Assembly (NCBI RefSeq): GCF_026725475.1
Contig: NZ_CP109965.1
Span: 2,852,001 to 2,916,000 of the forward strand
Reading direction: 5' to 3'
Length of the DNA: 64,000 nucleotides
Source of the DNA: Catenovulum adriaticum
GTDB lineage: Bacteria > Pseudomonadota > Gammaproteobacteria > Enterobacterales > Alteromonadaceae
Position 1 is the stretch's first letter, and each line of letters begins with the position of its first letter. A program made the position numbers and the translations under genes. Shown here piece by piece: positions 18,008-27,024 of this stretch. The notes beneath the pieces are model-generated. The model made no database searches. It was given only the letters and a program-made list of their open reading frames with translations, and was not told where the DNA came from.

Positions 18008-19315
18008 ACGCCGATTCACTCTAACGACTTCACGTAATATTTCATAACAAATGGTTTCAACTGTTTTCAGTGATCCTCTGCCCTGACAAATATGACAAGC
18101 GTCACATAAAATATGTTCCAAACTTTCGCGGGTTCTTTTACGGGTCATCTCTACCAACCCAAGCGCAGAAAACCCATGAATATTGGTTTTAGTTCTATCA
18201 TGAGACAAGGCTTGCTCTAGTCCATGCAGTACGCGGCGTTTATGATCATCTGCAATCATGTCGATAAAATCGATAATAATGATCCCACCCAAATTGCGTA
18301 ATCTAAGTTGACGAGCAATTGCTTGAGTTGCTTCAATGTTAGTATTAAATATAGTGTCTTCTAAGTTTCGATGACCAACGAATGCGCCTGTATTAATATC
18401 AATAGTGGTCATGGCTTCGGTTTGGTCAATAATTAAATAACCACCTGATTTAAGCTGAACCTTTCGCTCTAGTGCGCGCTGAATTTCATTTTCGACATCA
18501 AACAAATCAAAAATAGGTCTTTCACCCGGATAATATTCAATAACATTTTTTAAATTAGGTACAAACTCTTTAACAAAATCATGGAGTAAATCAAAAGCCA
18601 ATTTTGAATCCACTCGAATTCGCTCCACTTTGCTGCCAACAAAATCTCTTAATATTCGAAAAGCTAAGGTTAAATCTTCGTATAAACAGCGGATTTTACC
18701 ACTGCCTTGTTTACGCTTAGATATTTTATTCCACACCCGACGCAAAAAAATAGCATCTTGTTCAAGTTCTTCAGTTTCAATCCCTTCTGCCGCAGTACGA
18801 ACGATAAAGCTGCCATCATCATCAGAGAATTTGCTCACTAGTGCTTTTAATCGTTCACGTTCCGCTTCACTTTCAACTCGCTGAGAAACCCCAACATGAC
18901 CTGAACCTGGCATAAATACTAAATATCGAGAAGGAATAGTAATATCCGTTGTTAACCTTGCGCCTTTTGTACCTAAAGGGTCTTTAACCACCTGCACAAC
19001 AATATCTTGCCCTTCTTTAACTAAATCTCGAATATCTTTCACTTGAATTTGGGTTTTGTCTATTGCCTGCTCTTCTTTAATTTCATGATGAACACTAATA
19101 TCCGAGGCATGCAAAAAAGCAGCTTTATCTAAACCAATATCAATAAACGCCGCTTGCATGCCGGGTAAAACGCGACTGACTTTTCCGTTATAAATATTAC
19201 CTACCAAGCCTCGTTTAGCTTGTCTTTCAATATGAACTTCTTGCAAACTGCCATTTTCAACAACGGCAACTCGAGTTTCTGTTGGGGTAATATTAATTAA
19301 TAACTCTGCACTCAT
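17951..19315 (-). CDS. rng: Ribonuclease G, C-terminus altered by frameshift
   Basis: RNase G processes the 5' end of 16S rRNA and degrades mRNA. The S1 domain (about 35-125), the DNase I-like catalytic region with metal-binding Asp residues in TIDINTG and IDFIDMIADD, and the zinc-link Cys pair CDACHICQGRG are intact. The frame ends at residue 454, whereas the family is about 490 aa. After RVNRRM the sequence becomes unrelated to RNase G, but the expected tail (DRFVVYAG through YGPEQFDVVM) is encoded in another frame down to 17841. One missing base near 18007 explains this. It may be a true mutation, a sequencing error at a GC hairpin or, less likely, recoding. Confidence 0.93.
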   Translation of the reverse strand: MSAELLINITPTETRVAVVENGSLQEVHIERQAKRGLVGNIYNGKVSRVLPGMQAAFIDIGLDKAAFLHASDISVHHEIKEEQAIDKTQIQVKDIRDLVKEGQDIVVQVVKDPLGTKGARLTTDITIPSRYLVFMPGSGHVGVSQRVESEAERERLKALVSKFSDDDGSFIVRTAAEGIETEELEQDAIFLRRVWNKISKRKQGSGKIRCLYEDLTLAFRILRDFVGSKVERIRVDSKLAFDLLHDFVKEFVPNLKNVIEYYPGERPIFDLFDVENEIQRALERKVQLKSGGYLIIDQTEAMTTIDINTGAFVGHRNLEDTIFNTNIEATQAIARQLRLRNLGGIIIIDFIDMIADDHKRRVLHGLEQALSHDRTKTNIHGFSALGLVEMTRKRTRESLEHILCDACHICQGRGSLKTVETICYEILREVVRVNRRMTPTDLWFTLVRRFVIIC

Positions 19316-19390
19316 TTAAATTGGCTGTCCTATCATGTTAACGGTCTAAGTCGCCCCTGCTCGGTGTTATAAATTGCTAATGGCTATTAT

Positions 19391-19951
19391 TTACGAACTG
19401 AGGTTGAGTAGTTGCTTGGTTTCATATAAGGGTAGGCCAACAATGGCAGAATAGCTGCCATTAATTTTTTTAACATATTGGCCTGCAATGCCCTGTATTG
19501 CATAACTGCCCGCTTTATCTTGGGGCTCCCCTGTTTGCCAATACTCGATGATTTGTTGTTGATTAATTTCGGTAAAAAACACATCACTAATCACAATATC
19601 AGACAATGATTGAGTATTAGATTTTAAATGTATTGCTGTCATCACTTGATGCGTCTGGCCTGATAACAAACTGAGCATTTTAACAGCATCAGCTTGATTC
19701 TTTGGCTTGCCTAACAATTGTTTTTGAAAAACCACTATCGTATCTGAGCCTAACACAGCGCCATCTTTAGGGCTATTTTCCCAACCAGCTTCAGCTTTAG
19801 CTTTGGCTAAACGTAAAACATAGTCCTGTGCAGTTTCATTTTCAAAAGGTGTTTCGTCAATTTCCCCATCAACTGGCTCAAAATCAACTTGTAGTTGTGC
19901 CAATAATGCCCGTCGACGTGGCGATTTTGAGGCAAGATATAGTTTTTTCAT
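19391..19951 (-). CDS. maf: Maf-type nucleoside triphosphate pyrophosphatase (dTTP/UTP type)
   Basis: A 186-aa Maf protein. It hydrolyses dTTP/UTP and modified nucleotides to monophosphates, a housecleaning role. Hallmarks are the N-terminal LASKSPRRRALL, the Glu-rich DGEIDETPFENE and VLGSDTIVV. Its place between mreD and rng is the conserved position of YhdE (Maf1), which supports the dTTP/UTP specificity. It begins one base after the mreD stop codon. Confidence 0.94.
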   Translation of the reverse strand: MKKLYLASKSPRRRALLAQLQVDFEPVDGEIDETPFENETAQDYVLRLAKAKAEAGWENSPKDGAVLGSDTIVVFQKQLLGKPKNQADAVKMLSLLSGQTHQVMTAIHLKSNTQSLSDIVISDVFFTEINQQQIIEYWQTGEPQDKAGSYAIQGIAGQYVKKINGSYSAIVGLPLYETKQLLNLSS

Positions 19952-19952
19952 A

Positions 19953-20426
19953 TTATCTAATTCTAAATGCGCGGCGGTATTTTCTTAGTAAAACCAATGC
20001 AGTAGGCCAAATTATCATATTGGTTAAAATTGGCCATAATAGCTCAGGTTGAAAATAAGCCGTCGTTAAAAAATGCTGCAGCCAGTAATCAGCCAAGTGA
20101 TAAAATGCACTAACTAAACCAATAATTAATACTTGCTGAACAGCTGAAAAATTACGGATAGTTAAATAATTAGTTGAGCAAATATAAGCAACCAAAGCCA
20201 ACATAACCGCATGTGAACCTAAAACTGAGCCTAATAAAATATCCAGAATAAACCCGCATATCCAGCCTGTTCCTACATTCACTTTATGTGGCAGTGCAAT
20301 ACACCAATAAATTAATACCACCAACAACCAGTCTGGGCGAAACGCTTCAATAATGCTTGGCAATGGCGTGATTGCTAAAATAAATGATATAAAAAGGGTA
20401 AATGCAATTAAACTGATACCACCCAT
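19953..20426 (-). CDS. mreD: Rod shape-determining protein MreD
   Basis: A 157-aa inner-membrane protein with about five hydrophobic segments, including GGISLIAFTLFISFILAITP at the start and a C-terminal basic tail RKYRRAFRIR. MreD is the integral membrane part of the elongasome and binds MreC. It follows mreC by 2 nt. Length and position match the family. Confidence 0.94.
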   Translation of the reverse strand: MGGISLIAFTLFISFILAITPLPSIIEAFRPDWLLVVLIYWCIALPHKVNVGTGWICGFILDILLGSVLGSHAVMLALVAYICSTNYLTIRNFSAVQQVLIIGLVSAFYHLADYWLQHFLTTAYFQPELLWPILTNMIIWPTALVLLRKYRRAFRIR

Positions 20427-20428
20427 AA

Positions 20429-21346
20429 TTACCCCTCTTGCCCGTCATTAGTTTGCTTACTTGGTTTTTCTTTTGATAGCTTATTCTTAATAGCTTCTTT
20501 TGAACCTCGTTGAGGTTGATGCTCTGATGTTGGAGGCCAAAGTAACAACAAATATCGAATTCGATTTAAGTGGGCAATAGGACGAGCTTTAATTTGAGCA
20601 AAAGGTAAACTTTCATTAAACGTAACTTCCGTTACTTCAGCTACGGGGTAACCTTCAGGGTATAGTTTCCCTAAACCCGAACTCATTAACAAGTCGCCTT
20701 TTTGAATATCAGTTGAGTGTGGCACAAAGTTAAGCTCTAGACGATCAATTCTGCCACTACCAGTTGCAATACTACGTACGGCATTACGCACTACACGCAC
20801 CGGTATAGAATGGGTATGGTCAGTAATCAACAACACCCGACTAGTTGTAGAGCCAACATTAACGACTTGGCCTACAATACCGTTTTCATCCAGTACAGCT
20901 TGGCCTTCAAACACCCCATTTAAAGTACCTTTATTAATAACAACTTGGTGGCTATTTGGATTACTTTCAACTGACATAACCTCAGCAATCATCTTACGCA
21001 TTTCTTGCCTAAGTGGTGAATCTAAAAGCGCGCGTAGCCTATCATTTTCACGCTCTAAAAAGGCCATACGCTGAACTTTTTCACTGAGTATTAAGTGTTG
21101 TTCTCGCAACCTGGTATTTTCACCCAATAAATCATGACGTGAAGAAAGAGATTCGGTTGACCAGTTAAACATTTTTTGCGGTAAATTGGCGGTATATAAA
21201 ATAGGACTGACAAAAGAGTTAAGGTATACCTTTGCATCTTCAAAACCGTTCAGCTTGTGATCAACAAACATAGTGGCTACTGAAATAATCAGTGCAAGAA
21301 ACATACGTGTTTGAGGGGCAGGACCACTACCAAACAATGGAGTCAT
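20429..21346 (-). CDS. mreC: Cell shape-determining protein MreC
   Basis: A 305-aa bitopic protein. A short cytoplasmic start MTPLFGSGPAPQTR aligns with E. coli MKPIFSRGPSLQIR. It is followed by one membrane helix (about 15-33), a coiled coil (about 65-105, ENTRLREQHLILSEKVQRM) and the periplasmic beta domain. I chose ATG 21346. The longer frame would begin at TTG 21376, inside the loop of the hairpin after mreB, which makes it implausible. The Lys-rich tail is shorter than in E. coli. MreC links MreB filaments to PBP2 and RodA. Confidence 0.94.
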   Translation of the reverse strand: MTPLFGSGPAPQTRMFLALIISVATMFVDHKLNGFEDAKVYLNSFVSPILYTANLPQKMFNWSTESLSSRHDLLGENTRLREQHLILSEKVQRMAFLERENDRLRALLDSPLRQEMRKMIAEVMSVESNPNSHQVVINKGTLNGVFEGQAVLDENGIVGQVVNVGSTTSRVLLITDHTHSIPVRVVRNAVRSIATGSGRIDRLELNFVPHSTDIQKGDLLMSSGLGKLYPEGYPVAEVTEVTFNESLPFAQIKARPIAHLNRIRYLLLLWPPTSEHQPQRGSKEAIKNKLSKEKPSKQTNDGQEG

Positions 21347-21361
21347 AAAAAACGTAGACCA

Positions 21362-21385
21362 TAAAAAAGTCGGCAAAAGCCGACT
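21362..21385 (-). terminator. Terminator/attenuator between mreB and mreC
   Basis: Read on the minus strand, stem agtcggc, loop tttt and stem gccgact (21385-21368) are followed at once by a T-run (21368-21363). The stem begins 2 nt after the mreB stop and the T-run ends 16 nt before the mreC start. Most transcripts probably stop here, giving more MreB than MreC/MreD. Confidence 0.8.
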
Positions 21386-21387
21386 GA

Positions 21388-22434
21388 TTAATCATAAGAG
21401 AATAAATCGCCACCATGAACATCAATCATATCAATGGCCTTACCGCCTCCTCGGGCGACACAAGTTAATGGTTCATCTGCAATCACTACAGGAATGCCTG
21501 TTTCTTCCATTAATAAACGATCTAAATCTTTTAATAACGCGCCGCCGCCTGTTAATACCATGCCGCGTTCACTGATATCGGATGCTAATTCAGGTGGTGA
21601 TTGCTCAAGCGCAACCATTACCGAGCTAACAATCCCCTGAAGTGGTTCTTGTAATGCTTCTAATATTTCGTTGCTGTTTAGGGTAAAGCTTCTTGGAACG
21701 CCCTCAGCTACGTTACGACCACGCACTTCAATTTCTTTAACTTCATCACCCGGATAAGCTGAACCAATTTCATGTTTAATTCGTTCGGCCGTAGCCTCAC
21801 CAATCAAGCTACCAAAATTACGACGCACATAAGAAATAATAGCTTCATCAAACTTATCACCACCAATACGTACAGATGATGAGTAGACAATACCGTTTAA
21901 TGAAATAATAGCAACTTCTGTCGTACCACCACCGATATCAACTACCATAGAACCTGTTGCTTCTGATACTGGTAAATCAGCACCAATTGCTGCCGCCATT
22001 GGCTCTTCAATTAAATAAACTTCACGAGCGCCTGCACCCAGCGCTGATTCTTTAATTGCACGTTGTTCAACTTGAGTTGCCCCACAAGGCACACAAATTA
22101 ATACTCGTGGGCTAGGACGTAACAAATTAGTATTATGCACTTGCTTAATAAAATACTGCAGCATTTTTTCGGTAACATAAAAATCTGCAATCACGCCATC
22201 TTTCATTGGACGAATCGCTTTAATATTACCTGGCGTTCGGCCTAACATTTGCTTTGCGGCAGAACCCACTGCAGCAACTGTTTTTTGCCCACCTGCTCTT
22301 TCCTGACGAATCGCAACAACGGAAGGCTCGTTTAACACAATACCTTGATCTTTTACATAAATGAGTGTGTTTGCCGTTCCTAAATCTATTGATAGATCAT
22401 TTGAAAACACACCACGGAGTTTCTTTAAAAGCAT
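21388..22434 (-). CDS. mreB: Rod shape-determining protein MreB
   Basis: A 348-aa bacterial actin forming membrane-bound filaments that direct lateral wall synthesis. The nucleotide-binding motifs are DLGTANTLIY (phosphate 1), VVDIGGGTTEVA (phosphate 2) and VLTGGGALL (adenosine). The N-terminus MLLKKLRGVFSNDL includes the usual amphipathic membrane-binding segment. It is the first gene of mreBCD, with a 237-bp upstream region holding its promoter and the end of slt. Confidence 0.98.
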   Translation of the reverse strand: MLLKKLRGVFSNDLSIDLGTANTLIYVKDQGIVLNEPSVVAIRQERAGGQKTVAAVGSAAKQMLGRTPGNIKAIRPMKDGVIADFYVTEKMLQYFIKQVHNTNLLRPSPRVLICVPCGATQVEQRAIKESALGAGAREVYLIEEPMAAAIGADLPVSEATGSMVVDIGGGTTEVAIISLNGIVYSSSVRIGGDKFDEAIISYVRRNFGSLIGEATAERIKHEIGSAYPGDEVKEIEVRGRNVAEGVPRSFTLNSNEILEALQEPLQGIVSSVMVALEQSPPELASDISERGMVLTGGGALLKDLDRLLMEETGIPVVIADEPLTCVARGGGKAIDMIDVHGGDLFSYD

Positions 22435-22671
22435 GGGGAAAAACCCTATTAAAATTCTGAACGATGGAAATTGCTGCTAACTTTACCAACGAGGTACACA
22501 TTCGGCAAGCAAACTAAAGCGATATCACAAAATAGTCGACAATTTGTAAACCAATTTATTATTAATATTATGTACCAATATAATTTTATGATTTTATCGC
22601 CAATCAGCTTGCTATTTTAGCGGAAAATAATAGACATTACAGAGCTAGTTTTGCTAACTCTGCACTTTTTC

Positions 22672-24588
22672 TTAATTATTTTTCACTATTTGACTATTCA
22701 CTAGCCCGGCAAACACATTTTTTGGTTTATTTGACATTAATTCGTACACTTGCTGATAAGCTAATACCGCTTTAACATATTCTCGTGTTTCATGGTATGG
22801 AATATTTTCAATCCAAATATCTAACGGCATTGCTTTATCTTTTGGTAACCAGCTCATCACACGGCTATAGCCTGCATTATAAGATGCAATAGCCAGAGGT
22901 GTTTGCTGTTTCGTCCGTTTAATTAAACCACTAATATATTTAGTGCCTAACCGAATATTGGTATTAGCTTCATACAAACGTCGTCGACTCACTCTTTTCC
23001 CTTCTACAAATCTGGCTGTGGCAGGCATAATTTGCATTAATCCCATAGCCCCGACTGGTGAATGGGCATCTTCCATAAAAGAGCTTTCACGACGCGATAT
23101 CGCAAACGCTAAACTAGAATCAATCCCCACCCGTTTACTATATTTTTGATATAAGTCAGCAAACGCTTTTGGAAAACGAATAGACACCTCATCGTATAGC
23201 CCAGCTTGAGCTATCCCACGCAGTGCTTGATCATACCATTGCCATTGATAAGCCAAGTACGATGCGGCCGCTAATTCATCAGAACTTAACGTGCGTTTAT
23301 ATTGCCACCATTCCCGCCGTGCTGAAACATTGCGCTTAATCTGTAAAAACTCGTAAGTTCGCTTAGCAGCTGGTGCACTAGCTAATTTACTAATGACGGC
23401 TTGTTCGGCTTTATAAGGTTTATAGTTTAGTTGATAAGGTTCTTCAATTTGAGCCGCTGCCATAAAACCATAATAATGGCGAGTTTTAGATAATTCAATA
23501 AACCGGTTGTTTGCAGTATGTTTTATCCCAAGCTTTGCCTGAGCGCGTGAAAGCCAATAACGGTAAATCGCTTTTTGCTGCAATTGCTCTGGCAAACTTT
23601 GAATTACAGAAGCAACATTAACCCAATCTTGCTCTCGTAAATAAGCCGCTAAATGCCAATGCGTTAATTTATCGTCTTTAACCTCATTAGGTACTTTATC
23701 CATCCAATCAATTGCATCTTTATGGCCCTTGCTCGCTAACGCCAGAGCAAACGTATATAAAACTTGGCCACGTTGCTCTGCACTAAACGGAAATTTTTCT
23801 TCAATTATTGGCCAATGTTTAATCGCTGAGTCGGGATCTCGCCATATTAACCTTTTAATACCATAAAACTGGATTTTGGCATTATCTTCATTGGGTGATT
23901 TAAATTGATTTAGCTGGGTAATAACAGCAGGGTTACGCCTAACCGCATGCCAAAGCTTGGCCCATGCTTGCTCTGATTTAGGTAATAGCTTAGTTAAATA
24001 TGGAATCAGTGTATGACTACCACCATCTGCCGCTTTAATAACTCGCTGTTTAACCACATTGGTTGTTCTAAAGCCTGCTTTTTGCCACTGATCAAATAAC
24101 GGATCACATACTTTAGGCTGTGATTGTCCGACTACCCACAAATCTTTAACTTGATCCGCTATATCTTTAATTTTGCCGCCAATCGCCAATTCAAATCTTA
24201 AATACTGGCAATTTAGTTCAGCACTCGATGTAGGCTTAAAATCATTAATAAACAACAAAGGCTCATTTTTTTTAGCCAAATAATTTAACCATTTCTTACG
24301 TAATGGCCACTCTAATGGGGTGCTTTCATAAATAGATAAAAAAGATCTAATTTTGTCTTTGTTCGATAAATACGTATTATTTTTTAAATAAGCCAACTCA
24401 ACATAAGGAAACAAAGGATAATCTGCCAATTTTTCTCGCCAACGCTCTACCGTTTTATAGGAGCCATTTTGCGCTTCTGCTTCAGCGCTCGAAAACCATT
24501 CTCTTTGCTGCTCTATATCAGCACTCATTGCAAAGCTGTTAGAACCAACCCAAACTAGCGAACCGAGTACCAAACTAACCCATTTCAT
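22672..24588 (-). CDS. slt: Soluble lytic murein transglycosylase
   Basis: A 638-aa Slt70-type enzyme (E. coli 645 aa). It cleaves the MurNAc-GlcNAc bond in peptidoglycan to give 1,6-anhydro ends. The signal peptide MKWVSLVLGSLVWVGSNSFA leads to the periplasm. The helical U- and L-ring occupies about 30-450, and the catalytic lysozyme-like domain has Glu in RRESSFMEDAHSPVGAMG and LMQIMPATA. I start at ATG 24588, with AGGGA 9 nt upstream; a TTG three codons earlier is less likely. It lies next to mreBCD on the same strand, with a 237-bp gap. Confidence 0.95.
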   Translation of the reverse strand: MKWVSLVLGSLVWVGSNSFAMSADIEQQREWFSSAEAEAQNGSYKTVERWREKLADYPLFPYVELAYLKNNTYLSNKDKIRSFLSIYESTPLEWPLRKKWLNYLAKKNEPLLFINDFKPTSSAELNCQYLRFELAIGGKIKDIADQVKDLWVVGQSQPKVCDPLFDQWQKAGFRTTNVVKQRVIKAADGGSHTLIPYLTKLLPKSEQAWAKLWHAVRRNPAVITQLNQFKSPNEDNAKIQFYGIKRLIWRDPDSAIKHWPIIEEKFPFSAEQRGQVLYTFALALASKGHKDAIDWMDKVPNEVKDDKLTHWHLAAYLREQDWVNVASVIQSLPEQLQQKAIYRYWLSRAQAKLGIKHTANNRFIELSKTRHYYGFMAAAQIEEPYQLNYKPYKAEQAVISKLASAPAAKRTYEFLQIKRNVSARREWWQYKRTLSSDELAAASYLAYQWQWYDQALRGIAQAGLYDEVSIRFPKAFADLYQKYSKRVGIDSSLAFAISRRESSFMEDAHSPVGAMGLMQIMPATARFVEGKRVSRRRLYEANTNIRLGTKYISGLIKRTKQQTPLAIASYNAGYSRVMSWLPKDKAMPLDIWIENIPYHETREYVKAVLAYQQVYELMSNKPKNVFAGLVNSQIVKNN

Positions 24589-24654
24589 AAATACCAATCC
24601 CTAAATTACTACAACAAACACAATATTTTTAATACATAATCCACGAAGCTTAAT

Positions 24655-24680
24655 AAAATTCAAACAAGTGTTTGAATTTT
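24655..24680. promoter_or_regulatory. PsrA-type operator upstream of fadBA
   Basis: Arms aaaattcaaac (24655-24665) and gtttgaatttt (24670-24680) are perfect over 11 bp around the spacer aagt. The core CAAAC-N4-GTTTG fits the published PsrA consensus (G/C)AAAC-N2-4-GTTT(G/C). PsrA is the fatty-acid-responsive TetR regulator used in place of FadR in pseudomonads and many marine gammaproteobacteria. It lies 178 bp before the fadB start. Confidence 0.7.
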
Positions 24681-24858
24681 TAGATTTACCGATTACACTT
24701 TCTAAGTTGTTAATTTATTATTTTTCTAACATAACATCAGCAAAATGCTAAGACTATAATAACGAAAGCTGTCTCAGGGTGTAACCCTAAAGCCAATATT
24801 CAGTTATATCAAAACTGCTTAATCTATCCAAAATTAACTATTGATAGGAGCTCAGTCC

Positions 24859-27024
24859 ATGATTTATGCAGGCCAACACCTTAAGTTAATTCAGCTTGAA
24901 TCGCAATTAGCTGAATTAGTATTAGATTCAGCTAGCTCAGCAAACAAGTTTGACCAAACAACTTTAGCAGAGTTTCACAACGCGCTCTTAAAAGCTAAAT
25001 CCGCCAACCTAAAAGGCTTGTTAATTCGTAGTGAAAAAAATCACTTTATTGTGGGCGCCGACATTACTGAGTTTTTAACTAAATTTAATTTACCACTTGA
25101 TGAGCTTAATCAATGGTTAAAGCAAGCGACAGACATTTTTGATTTATTAGAAGATTTACCTTTTCCTACAGTTTCCGCCATTACAGGCTATGCCTTAGGC
25201 GGTGGATGTGAAGCGATACTCGCCACTGACTACCGAATAGTTGACCACACAGCTCAAATTGGTTTGCCAGAAGTAAAACTCGGAATTATGCCTGGGTTTG
25301 GTGGCACGGTTAGAATGCCACGTATTATCGGTACTGATAACGCGTTAAAACTCATTACGACAGGCTCAACTAATAGCGCGGATGACTGTTTAAAATTAGG
25401 TTTAGTTGATGCTGTTATTAACGACCCAGACCAATTACGCGAAGCAGGATTAGACTGTTTAAAACAAGCTGCAAGCGGTGATTTTGATTGGCAAACTAAA
25501 CGTGCAGCAAAATTATCCCCGCTACAATTGAGTAAAACTGAAAGCTTAATGTGCTTTAATTTGGCAAAGGCTATGGTAGCCCAGCATGCAGGGCCACATT
25601 ATCCAGCACCTATGATGGCTGTAAACACGATAAAAGCAGCAGCCACTCATACCCGCAAGCAAGCCATGCTAATTGAAAATGAAAATTTTATAACGCTTAC
25701 TCAAACCCCACAGGCAAAAGCATTAGTTGGTGTATTTTTAGCTGACCAGCAATTAAAATCAAATGTAAAACGAATAACCAAATCTGTTTCTCCTCCTAAA
25801 CAGGCGGGCATTTTAGGTGCTGGGATTATGGGAGGTGGTATTGCCTATCAATCCGCTTACAAAGGCATACCTGTGGTGTTAAAAGATATCAACCAACAAG
25901 CACTCGATTTAGGAATGAAAACCGCTGCCGACCTGTTAAGCAAACAGTTATCACGTGGTCGAATTGACCAAGCTAAAATGTTAAAAGCATTAACCAGTAT
26001 TCAGCCAAGCTTAGATGATAAACCTTTAACACAAGCAGATATCATTGTTGAAGCCGTGGTTGAAAAAGCAGAAATTAAACAAAAAGTGCTTAAACAAACT
26101 GAATCAATTAGCAAACCAGACACAGTATTAACCTCAAACACATCAACAATTTCAATCAACCAGCTGGCCAGTGAATTGGCTCGCCCCGAGCAATTTTGTG
26201 GAATGCATTTTTTCAATCCGGTTCACCGAATGCCTTTGGTTGAAGTTATTAGAGGTGAAAAAACATCAAACGAAACAATAGCTAAAGTCGTAGCTTACGC
26301 GAGTGCGATGGGAAAATCCGCAATTGTGGTAAACGACTGCCCCGGCTTTTTTGTCAATCGTGTGTTATTTCCTTACTTAGCCGCGTTTAATCAATTAGTT
26401 TGCGATGGCGCTGATTTCAGACAAGTTGATAAGGTAATGGAAAAATCTTTTGGATGGCCAATGGGGCCTGCTTATTTACTCGACGTAATAGGAATAGATA
26501 CAGCGCACCATGCTCAAAATGTCATGGCACTTGGATTTCCAGATCGCATGCCATTACCTAAGCTTAATTTATTAGCTGAGTTAAACCATGCCAATCATTT
26601 AGGTCAAAAAACAAAGCGAGGGTTTTATCAATACCAAACCGACAAAAAAGGCAAGTTACAAAAACAAACTGACGATTTTGTCGATAAACTATTAATCGAA
26701 AAAGGTATTAAGCCGAATCAATTTTCTGAACAAGAAATAATAGACCGACTCATGACGCCTATGCTCAATGAAACATTACGCTGCTTGCATGACAACATTA
26801 TTGATAGTGCCGAAGCTGCCGACATGGCGTTGTTATATGGTTTAGGTTTCCCTCCATTTAGAGGTGGCGCCTTTAGATACATGGAAACCATAGGTCTTGA
26901 GAATTTTGTAAAACAAGCTGACAACTTAGCCGATTTAGGACCACTTTACCAAGTACCAAACGCTGCCAGAGAAGCTATTAATCAGCAAGTTAACTATCTA
27001 AATAACGCGGAGTCAAAGCTATGA
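24859..27024 (+). CDS. fadB: Fatty acid oxidation complex subunit alpha FadB
   Basis: A 721-aa multifunctional enzyme carrying out hydration and dehydrogenation in beta-oxidation. The N-terminal crotonase domain (about 1-190) has ADITEFL and GYALGGGCE. The NAD-binding 3-hydroxyacyl-CoA dehydrogenase domain starts near 315 with GILGAGIMGGGIA and contains HFFNPVHRMPLVEV, with a C-terminal helical domain. I choose ATG 24859 because TAGGAG lies 8 nt upstream; an upstream in-frame TTG at 24841 precedes that site. fadA follows with an ATGA overlap. It is FadB, not FadJ, from the fadBA order and the N-terminus. Confidence 0.97.
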   Translation: MIYAGQHLKLIQLESQLAELVLDSASSANKFDQTTLAEFHNALLKAKSANLKGLLIRSEKNHFIVGADITEFLTKFNLPLDELNQWLKQATDIFDLLEDLPFPTVSAITGYALGGGCEAILATDYRIVDHTAQIGLPEVKLGIMPGFGGTVRMPRIIGTDNALKLITTGSTNSADDCLKLGLVDAVINDPDQLREAGLDCLKQAASGDFDWQTKRAAKLSPLQLSKTESLMCFNLAKAMVAQHAGPHYPAPMMAVNTIKAAATHTRKQAMLIENENFITLTQTPQAKALVGVFLADQQLKSNVKRITKSVSPPKQAGILGAGIMGGGIAYQSAYKGIPVVLKDINQQALDLGMKTAADLLSKQLSRGRIDQAKMLKALTSIQPSLDDKPLTQADIIVEAVVEKAEIKQKVLKQTESISKPDTVLTSNTSTISINQLASELARPEQFCGMHFFNPVHRMPLVEVIRGEKTSNETIAKVVAYASAMGKSAIVVNDCPGFFVNRVLFPYLAAFNQLVCDGADFRQVDKVMEKSFGWPMGPAYLLDVIGIDTAHHAQNVMALGFPDRMPLPKLNLLAELNHANHLGQKTKRGFYQYQTDKKGKLQKQTDDFVDKLLIEKGIKPNQFSEQEIIDRLMTPMLNETLRCLHDNIIDSAEAADMALLYGLGFPPFRGGAFRYMETIGLENFVKQADNLADLGPLYQVPNAAREAINQQVNYLNNAESKL

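Noticed and set aside
21347..21376. N-terminal extension of MreC from TTG 21376
   Set aside because: The TTG lies in the loop of the mreB terminator hairpin, and the family aligns from ATG 21346.
24841..24858. Earlier TTG start of FadB
   Set aside because: It would place the strong TAGGAG ribosome site inside the coding sequence.
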